From assembly GCF_000283155.1 (NCBI RefSeq), contig NW_004454177.1:23314146-23378145 (forward strand): a DNA stretch of 64,000 bases, written 5' to 3'. Of this stretch, positions 56,013 to 64,000 are shown piece by piece. The notes beneath the pieces are model-generated. The model had not been told where the DNA came from, ran no database searches, and saw only the letters and a list, made by a program, of their open reading frames with translations. The position numbers and the translations under genes are program-made. Each line of letters opens with the position of its first letter. Position 1 is the stretch's first letter. This stretch comes from Ceratotherium simum simum (lineage: Eukaryota > Chordata > Mammalia > Perissodactyla > Rhinocerotidae).

Positions 56013-56695
56013 CCACCAGAAACTACATTTATATAAACACAGTCTCCTCAGAAAGTACAGAGGGTAGTTTCCATTCCAGTGCAAATGTTCTAATTAATAA
56101 ATGACAGTGTGGGGCTTCTATTCACGCTTTCTAATGCCAAGCAAAGTCTGGTAAGTTAGATTACATGACCTGTGTAAAAAACACAGCCATTTGATTGGTG
56201 AAACAACTGAGGCTAAAGAAGCTTTTTTCTTATTTCTATATCATCTACCTATTTTCTGCTCACATTAAGCCAGGTAAAATGAATTTAACTCCAGCCTCAA
56301 AGACAGGAAAATAAACGTATAAAGGGAAGACTACAGTGAGCTCAGTCAGAGAGAACAGCAGTGCAAAAGCCCTGGGAAAGGAGCATGCTGTGGTGTTGGA
56401 AACATCATCAAGGAAGGAAAGAATTAGGATGTGAGGCAGAGAGATAGCCAGAGCCTGCAGAGGCTTGTATACCACAAGGAGTATTTTAGAGTTCCTCTGA
56501 TTGTGACAAAAAGCCACTGGAAGGTTCTGTGTAGCCTGGGAATGACAGATCTTAATTTATATTTTAAAACGATGAACAACCATGTTAACTGCTGATAATT
56601 ACTTCAGCGAGATGCTTACAGAGAATTCCATTTGGCATAAAAGGTAACTGCTGACCTAGACAAGAAATGAGTGTGTAGCTGGAGGGCAGTGTGGA
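56013..56695. other. Unassigned DNA
   Basis: No assigned feature. The part at 56330-56510 ('gcagtgcaaaagccctggga', 'ggcttgtataccacaaggag') looks like a known ancient mammalian repeat, but I do not name it. Confidence 0.35.
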
Positions 56696-56699
56696 AACA

Positions 56700-56885
56700 A
56701 ACAGCATAGTATTTTAGATCATGGAGTCTGGAGGCACAGTGCCTCAGCTCAAATCCTGGCTTAATTTTTTGTCTGTAAAATGGATTTGATAATAGTAAAC
56801 CACAGGATTAAATGAGGATGAATGAGTCAAGACGTGTAAAACACTTAAAATTGTTCCTCACACATTGTAAGCACTATGCATAATT
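56700..56885 (+). repeat. MIR SINE
   Basis: 'gatcatggagtctggaggca', 'cagctcaaatcctggcttaa', 'gtctgtaaaatggatttgat', 'aggattaaatgaggatgaat' and 'acacattgtaagcactatgc' give the MIR order. Confidence 0.7.
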
Positions 56886-56889
56886 GACT

Positions 56890-58360
56890 ATACAGAGGAG
56901 GAAATTTTTGATATAGAAGAGATAGAAAAAATTTGCCGGAGAAAAATCAATTGAATGGGAGACAAGAGATGGGAACCAGGGTGCCGTTAAGGATTTGATG
57001 TTAGGTTGGAACAGGCGTGGCTCATCCATTTTAACAGGAGGGAAGTCAAAGTGTGTGTGTGATGAGCTATGTAGGTTGATTCTCTCTTCCCTGAGAGATA
57101 ATTTATGAGGAAAAAAACTCCTGTCTTGTATTTGGGCATGTATGATATATATCTTTCCGTGGAGTGGAGCTATTTGATTTATTCAGGGCATCTTTATTTG
57201 GATGACAAAACTAGAACAAAATATTTCTTAACTTTATATATTTGTCTTGGCCTTATTCCAAAATATATTTTTCAGCTATTTTCTGAAAAATGAAAGCACA
57301 CGTCTAAAATGTCTGCTAAGAAAAAGTACAGTGGGCTAATTTTATGACTGCTAATTTTCCATCTGTTTTAAATTATTTCAACATAATATAAATAAATAAA
57401 TAGAAATGAGCACATAAATGCCCTCTGAGGATAAAATCTTTATTTTTATTTCTTAAATAAGAAGAAAATGACATTAAAACCAACTATGTTTTTTTCTTAG
57501 TGATTACCTTAAAACACCCACAGATTCACAATTAAAATGGCAAAGCACTTCTCACTGTGTTTTTTTCTGCACAACTGTAAGGATACAATGAAACAATGAT
57601 TAAATATGCCAGTGCATTTAATCCTAACCTTTTTATCAATATTTGTATTCTGCTTTGGCAATCAAAGTTTGAGGTGGTTTCCTTTCAAGCACCTGAATCA
57701 GCACTTGACTCATGCCATTATGGTTAGGTAATATTTTTAAACTGAGCAAACATGTCGTTAAGTAATAGACAACAAAATATGAGGGGGATATTTTGAAATT
57801 TAAGGTCAATAATTATGGTTAGTTTTATGTAATCCTTCACCCGATGATTTACAAGGTTATTTTTTATAAACCATCTGAGTAGGTTGTTGTGAACATTAAA
57901 GGAAAAAAAAAGTTATATTTCCAATTCCAGGTGCTACTCATAGTATCAGCATATAATTTGAGGGCAGAGAAATCTCTAGGTTTCTCATTATTTAATTGGG
58001 ATCATTAGTAATTTGACATTAAAGACATTTGTAAAAAAAAAAAATGCAAAAGCGCACTAAATCATGAGATTAATAATATAATATTGCTCAAAAATGTGTT
58101 TATTTAAAATAAAAACATGAAGCCTATAGCAAGCAATTCTATATTAAGTACTCTTCAAGCAAGGAAAAAAAATTAAATACTCACTAAGATATTATTTGCT
58201 ATAAATAGGAAAAAATAAAATCACATTAGTACCTAATCTAGTGTGAAAAGCAAAGTGCTTATATATATTTTAATTTGAATTTTTACATCTGAACCTACCG
58301 TACATAGTTGTAATTATTGCTACCTTAGTATTACCTAGTGCAAGTGTTGATGGACTTTTT
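56890..58360. other. Unassigned AT-rich DNA
   Basis: No gene or repeat recognised. Confidence 0.4.
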
Positions 58361-58363
58361 CTC

Positions 58364-58545
58364 TAAAGCACCAGTTAGTAAATTTGGGGCCATATGGTCT
58401 CTGTTACAATCACTCCACTCAACAGCTGTGCTGCAAAAGCAGCCATGGGCATCATGTAGTTGAATAAGTATGACTGTATTCCAGTAAAATTTTGCTTACA
58501 AAACGAGGCAGAAGGCTAGCCATAGTTTGCCTACTCTTGATCTAC
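58364..58545 (+). repeat. hAT-type MITE (same family as 47429-47633)
   Basis: 'ggggccatatggtctctgtt', 'gctgcaaaagcagccatggg', 'ctgtattccagtaaaatttt', 'gcttacaaaacgaggcagaa' and the end 'catagtttgcctactcttg' follow the same consensus as the 47.4-kb copy. Confidence 0.7.
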
Positions 58546-58895
58546 TAAAATTTCAAAATGGATAAGCCATTTAGAAAATTTGATTGCAATGCTTTTAAAA
58601 ATATGAAAACCAATAATACGCTTCAAGCTATTAAAGCAAATAGGACAATATAAATGTATCTATATATAGATATAATTGTAGATATGGCCATAGCTTTAGA
58701 TTAAGATGTTAATATCAATATTATTTTGCAATATTTAAGGATAAGGAGAGGTCTTTTATTTATTTTATTTATTTTTGTTTGTCTGTTTCTTTTGCTGCAC
58801 CTAACCAGTCATCACTCAGTCATCAAAATAATAATGATGCTATAGAAATTTGAGGCTTACCATTCTAAAGAAAAATTATAAGTATAGTAGCCGGG
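58546..58895. other. Unassigned AT-rich DNA
   Basis: No gene or repeat recognised. Confidence 0.4.
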
Positions 58896-58898
58896 GAA

Positions 58899-58942
58899 AC
58901 ACACACATACACACACACACACACACACACTCACACACACAT
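58899..58942. repeat. (CA)n microsatellite
   Basis: An AC run of about 44 bases with two single-base interruptions (a T in each). Confidence 0.93.
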
Positions 58943-61250
58943 TAAATCAAATATATCTACCTTATCCATTCATCTTTCAATTCTTCTTCAAAATGTGCTG
59001 CCATATTTGTAGCTATATTGAGCAAAGAATTCAAATGATTTATTAATGAAAAGGAATTAGAAGTTATATTAGAAATCCAGATTTAGGGTCAGCTATTCTA
59101 CATTAATTACTTTTTGTCTTCCTAAAGTTTTTAAAGAAAAATACTCTATGTAATATTATAAATGTCATAGATATTAGCACCAGGTGATTATTACAGATTC
59201 TGGTTTCTTTCCGTACTTCCCTCCTCTGACTGTGATACGGAGCCTGGATAAGGCACTTGTAGGTGGAATTGGAGCTCATAAGCCCTTGAATCTGAAGGGG
59301 CAATGCTCAGAAAGGAAAACTCCAAACATTATTTACCAAATAGTGCTTCCAGGAGTTTTATTTCTCATGTGTAATAGGTTAAATGATGTGGAGAATTCAT
59401 AAATTAGAAACACAATCTCTGTGCTAAAGAAATGTACAATTTTGTAGAACAATGAGGGCAATGAATAGAATTGCCAGGTTCAGATTTAGACTTAACAAAG
59501 ACTCAGCATTTCCTCATCCATTGCTCCAATTAGCCGGGATTCACAATATTAAATGCCTGAGAATGTTAGATGGTACCACCTGAGAGTGATGCTGGCTGAG
59601 TAGGGAAAGTAATAGAGGGTAGAGAGCATGCTCCTCTAAAGGGGGCGACCACTGCTTAGCTCCAGCCTTGTGTTGCCATGTATTCTGATAATTCAACTGA
59701 AGCCAGCTAATCATGATTTTCTATCCAAAAATAGATTAATACTGTGCAGGCCAAACAAAATACATCTGAGACCTGTAGTCAATTTTAGGCAATATTTGCG
59801 TCGGTGGTATTGACATATCAATGTTGTACAATCAGTTTCTCAGGTTTAACATGGTATAACTGAGCATCACAGATATTAGAGGACATTCTCAAATTTACAC
59901 AACTGTCAGAGGAGAAAGGGTTCTCATGATGACAAATATGAGGTGAAATCTGGCTGACAGGGACATTTAGGAAACACTAAAGACACTAAATTAAATGTAC
60001 CAAGAATTTATGTGTGTAGAATTGAGGACAGAGTAATTGTGAGAGAAGCAATCCTAATTTTCTCACATGGTCTATTAAGTGCACATTTTATGTATAAGTC
60101 AACTTATTTATACTTGGAGTTAGAAACCAGTATTATATATTCTCTATATGCTGTCTGCCTAATATTGATGCCTGCACTAATGGGTCCCCAAGAGATGAGA
60201 CACTTCTTTGTTTCCTAGCATGACTCTCCCCGGCCTACTTGGGATCAACTATAGCATGTTTTGTTAATTATGGACTTGGAGATTAAATAGCCCATAGGTC
60301 AATCCTATCTGAACAGATGTTGTGAGATGTGAAGTTACAAACCTCTCAGGGCCAATGTTTCCTACCGTGTGGGAGGAGCCGTTCTTCAGAGAGAATATTA
60401 AAATGATCCATAGAGAGAAGCATAGGTAAAATATGTAGAAAGTGCTGGCATTATTCAGGTTCCTGCGGCCCAGTTAAATCTCTTCTTTTTGAACTTTGAT
60501 ATACTCTCTTTTTAATTGTCAGTATACCCCCTTACACTTCCAATAACCCCCTTTTCTGTTTGTCTAAAATATTTGGAATTAGATTTCTTTCACTTATTAT
60601 CAAAAGGATCTTGTCAAACTCTACATATACACTTTTTTTTCTGCCAGATAAAGACATATATTTTCTCCAATGTATCAAAAAAGCCATATGTGACTTTAAT
60701 GAAAAGTTTTGAAGAAATGAAAATTCAAACTAACTTGAGTATTTTCTGCTAAGTCTTTAACCCAGTTCCAGTGACCATGGAACACTAAACTTGGTGGAAA
60801 AGGTGGTGGTGAGATGAAGAGAAGTGGGGATAAAGACTGAGAGGAAGGAGGTAATATTAGTGTAAGACTCCCACAGATCCGTGTGCTAAGCTCTACAAGT
60901 GTCTTCCATAGAGTGTGGGTCTTTGCTACCTACAGTCTTCTGAGAAGAGTGTGGTCTTTGCTCTCCTCCTCAGGGACATTAAAGAAAAGTACCATCTTAA
61001 GTCTTCCTCCCTCATCTTCTCTATAGGTAAAAGAAGGCCAACCACAATGGCTTGGAAAGAGATGTTGCTCTGCTAATTCCCCACAGAAAGTAAGATCTTC
61101 AAGAATCAGGTGAATTGATTGCATATGGCAAGATGTACACTTCATTAAAGGGAATAACACTCATTACTTTGTGGTTCTATCTTTGTACATAGGATATATA
61201 GAGAGTTGGAATAGTTCAAAGGTTACTGAAGGAGATAGATTCTACAGATA
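58943..61250. other. Unassigned DNA
   Basis: About 2.3 kb in which I recognise no gene or repeat. The scattered open frames of 60-80 codons have no domain. Confidence 0.4.
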
Positions 61251-61254
61251 GTAA

Positions 61255-62990
61255 AAGGATAATGGAATATTATGAAAAACTTTATACCAATAAGGTCAAC
61301 AAATTAGATGAAATGGAAAAATGGTATGCCAAATCATGCTCAAGAAGAAATCTATGACGTGGATAACACTATTTTTATCAAAGCAATTGAATATTTATTT
61401 AACAGCCTGTGAGAGATAATTTTCCATGGATTTCTCCCATATTTGCACATCTTTTGAGCAGAGGCACTAACTGCCCTTTGTTTCAAACAATCTTTTCAAG
61501 AATGTTTGTATAGCAAACAGTCTGGGAAGATAGAGAGCCAGTGTCTCTCTTTGGAGGCTAGGGAAGGTTTGCTTATAGCCTTGGAAGACAGAGATAGCTT
61601 CTCTCTCTAGAGCAAAGGATGGGCTTGACTACTTTCCAGGATAACAGAGATAAGGTCTCCCTCAGAGCACAGAGCAGACATATTTACAGACCACTAAAAA
61701 AATAAGTAAACTCAAATGTCCTCTCAAATAATGCAACGCACCGTATCTGCAGACAGCCGTCTGGGCCCGATCATATCACATCCATGGGACTTGTATGCAA
61801 GGACAAAGGACAGAACATGCTAATGATCACGATGCTTGCTATACTGTGAATAATAAAGTTGTCTTTTGTCTTTTTCCAGCATTCATGAAACAGTGGCAGG
61901 CTAACTTGCTTGCTTGCAAGTTAGCTAAAATCTCAGCCCCTTTACGGTTCTTGACAAAGCCTTCCCACAGATAAAACTCCAGGCCCAGATAGCTTCACCT
62001 GTGAATTCTAGCAAACATGCACGGAAGAAGTTACACCAATTATTCCAGAAATTTGAAAAGGACAAAATATTTCCCGACTCATTTTATAAAGCCAGTATTA
62101 CCTTGATACAAAAATCATAAAAGATGTTATTTAAAAAAACCCACGTGGATCAATATCCTAAACGCATATACATAACAAAATTCTGAACAAAAATTTTAGA
62201 AAATTGAATTCAACAATATATCAAATGGATAACATATCATAACTAAGTATATTTTATCCCAGGAGATAAAGATCTGACTTTTGAAGATCAGTCAATGTAA
62301 TTCATCATATTAATAAACTAAAAAAGAGAAAACATACGATTATCTCTACAGACACACAAAAAGCATTTGAAAAAATCCAATATCCCTTCCTGATAAAAAC
62401 TTTCAGCACACTAAGAATACAAGGAACTTCCTCAATATGGTAAAGAATATCTATGAAAAACCTGCAGTTAATATCATACTTAATGGAAAAAACCTCAGTG
62501 ATGAGTTATTAAATGTGACACCAAAAACACGATCCATAAAGGACCAAATTTGTAAACTGAATCTTATTAAAATTAAAAAGTTCTACTCTCTGAAAGGCTC
62601 TATAAAGTGAATAAAAAAACAAGCCACAGACAGAAAGAAAATATTTGCAAGTCATATCTAAAAGAGGACTTCTATTCAGAATATATAAGGAACTCTCAAA
62701 AATCCAATATAAGGAAAAAAATCGGTAAAAACTTGAACAGAGACTACTCCAGAGTAGGAATGCAGATGGCAAATAAGCACACGAAGTAGGTACTCAGCAT
62801 CAGTAGTTATGAGACAAAATAAAAACCACAGTGAGATACTACTGCACATCGATTAGAATGGCTAAAACTAAAATGAATGACTAGATCAAATGTTAACAAG
62901 GACCTACCACACTGCTGGTAGGAACGTGAACTCGTATAACTGCTTTGGAAAGCAGCATGGCAATATTATGGAGATATGAACAAAGCGAAA
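61255..62990 (+). mobile_element. LINE-1 ORF2 (RT to C-terminus), interrupted
   Basis: The left part (61255-61407) has 'gaatattatgaaaaacttta' and 'agatgaaatggaaaaatggt'. After a solo LTR (61408-61956) it resumes with 'aaactccaggcccagatagc', 'cccgactcattttataaagc' and 'cacaaaaagcatttgaaaaa' (RT region). At about 62515 it jumps to the C-terminal part (62607-62789: KEDFYSEYIRNSQKSNIRKK, then MANKHTK). The 3' UTR and poly-A are missing. No frame is intact. Confidence 0.8.
61408..61956 (+). mobile_element. Solo LTR of an endogenous retrovirus, nested in L1
   Basis: A 549-bp unit begins TGTGAGAG and ends TTCTTGACA, so it has TG...CA termini. It splits an L1 ORF2. The flanking pentamers are cagcc (61403-61407) and aagcc (61957-61961), a target-site duplication with one mismatch. 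A polyadenylation signal AATAAA (61852-61857) is followed by a T-rich stretch, which fixes the plus orientation. Three imperfect blocks of about 57 bp lie at about 61526-61680. No internal viral gene is present. Family not named. Confidence 0.7.
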
Positions 62991-64000
62991 ATTTTATTAA
63001 AAATGAAGGTTGTCTAATATAACTAGCATTTAAAATATCTGGTTTTAATCTCTTGATCTGATAGTGTTCACATGTGTGTGTAGTATGGTGGCTAATAACA
63101 TTTATCATTGAATCAGGAAATTTACATGAGTGTAGTTTATAAATGTAAATCACAAAACCTAAAGATGGACTATTATTATCAACATTATTATTATTACTTT
63201 ATCTTTTTGAAAACTACAATATCCTTTCAATAATGTGGTTATATTTCATTCTTATTTCTCCAGCTTTTTATAGTATGTGTACCTACTTCTTATAGTAGGT
63301 GTAGAGCCTAAAATTAACTCAGTTCTACTAGAGACTGCAGCACCATCTACATATCATTTGAATGTGACTGAAGGAGAACTGTATTATTTGTTACAAGGTT
63401 ATAAAAGTATTTTTGGTAGCATCAAATTGCTGTTATCCTTAAACCAAAAGATTAAATCAGTCCATCAACTGCACTCTAGAAAAAATTTAAATGCAAAAAT
63501 GTGGGTCATTATGAGGCATGGAATTGGGAAATTTAGGGATAATATATTACATGTAGAGAAGTCCAAGATGACTGTAGAGAAGGAAAAAATCACAGATCTC
63601 TGTGGTTGCTTCTATCTCTTATGTTAAGCTTGGTGAAGAAAGCTGCTTCTCCTTTTCTAAGGTGACATGAGGCGTGGGAAATCTGTTGTTGTCTTTCCTA
63701 AGTAAGAGACACATGAAGGAGGAAGAACTCAAGTTACTAGAGCCAGCTATGGCGTGGCTAAAGCTGAGGGTCCCTTTTCTGTAATCACTTCATTGAGTGT
63801 TTATTAAGCGCCTATTATATGCCAAGAAGAGTGCTGGGTGTTCAAAGATTATTTGTTGCAGCTCTACGTGATTAGATTTTGTGAATCCAAAAAGACTGTC
63901 TTGTATTCTGTGTTGGTATTCTTATTGCCCTAATAATTTGTGGCAGATTTCATTTTAAAGAGAATCCTAGTGTGGCTCTGCTCTATTGGCCATGCAGGAC
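62991..64000. other. Unassigned DNA to the window end
   Basis: No gene recognised. The 116-codon plus frame (63277-63627) is the longest clear of named repeats but has no domain I recognise. A MIR/L2-like scrap lies at 63785-63845 ('aagcgcctattatatgccaa'). Confidence 0.4.

Noticed and set aside
63277..63627. A 116-codon plus-strand frame outside named repeats
   Set aside because: No domain, AT-driven composition and no splice or 3'-end context. Frames this long are expected by chance in 64 kb.

Overview
The window is mammalian nuclear DNA with no protein-coding gene that I can support. It is AT-rich and carries no conserved exon chain, no CpG island and no ORF beyond what chance or transposon remnants give. 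The best clue to the host is fifteen copies of a tRNA-headed SINE of the ERE (equine repetitive element) type. Each has a GGCCGGCC start, a GGTTCGGATCC-like B box, a CTTCCTCAGCAAAAAGAGGAGGATTGGC module and an A-rich tail. This family marks Perissodactyla, so a horse, ass, zebra or possibly a rhinoceros or tapir is likely. All family names come from recognising the sequence, not from a database search.

Layout. 1-7 kb: mostly unassigned DNA, one MIR, a run of old LTR-like repeats (2.6-5.2 kb) and an L1 fragment. 7-13 kb: one ERE, then two convergent LINE-1/HAL1-type 5' halves (8.6-10.7 kb on plus, 13.2-11.3 kb on minus). 13-21 kb: MIRs, a MaLR-like LTR, an L1 3' end, three EREs and a short open frame split by one of them. 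22-26 kb: an ERE, minus-strand L1 ORF2 fragments and a 507-bp Tigger-like DNA transposon with TA target sites. 27.7-30.1 kb: a long L2 with endonuclease-to-3'-end order, broken by two EREs. 30-34 kb: a MaLR-type LTR, an L1 3' end and an ERE. 36-46 kb: a MIR split by an ERE, L2s, MER5A, a retrocopy-like segment at 39.2 kb, four further EREs, and a 100-N gap (45510-45609) lying inside an ERE and flanked by near-identical copies. 46.5-52 kb: L2, L1s, three EREs and a MIR split by one of them. 52-64 kb: mainly unassigned DNA with microsatellites, then an L1 interrupted by a 549-bp solo LTR (61408-61956).

There are no gene interactions to describe. What can be read is an insertion history: L2 and MIR are oldest, then hAT and Tigger elements, MaLR LTRs and L1s, and last the EREs, several of which keep perfect target-site duplications inside older repeats. 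The region could be intergenic or deep intronic; the sequence alone does not decide this.
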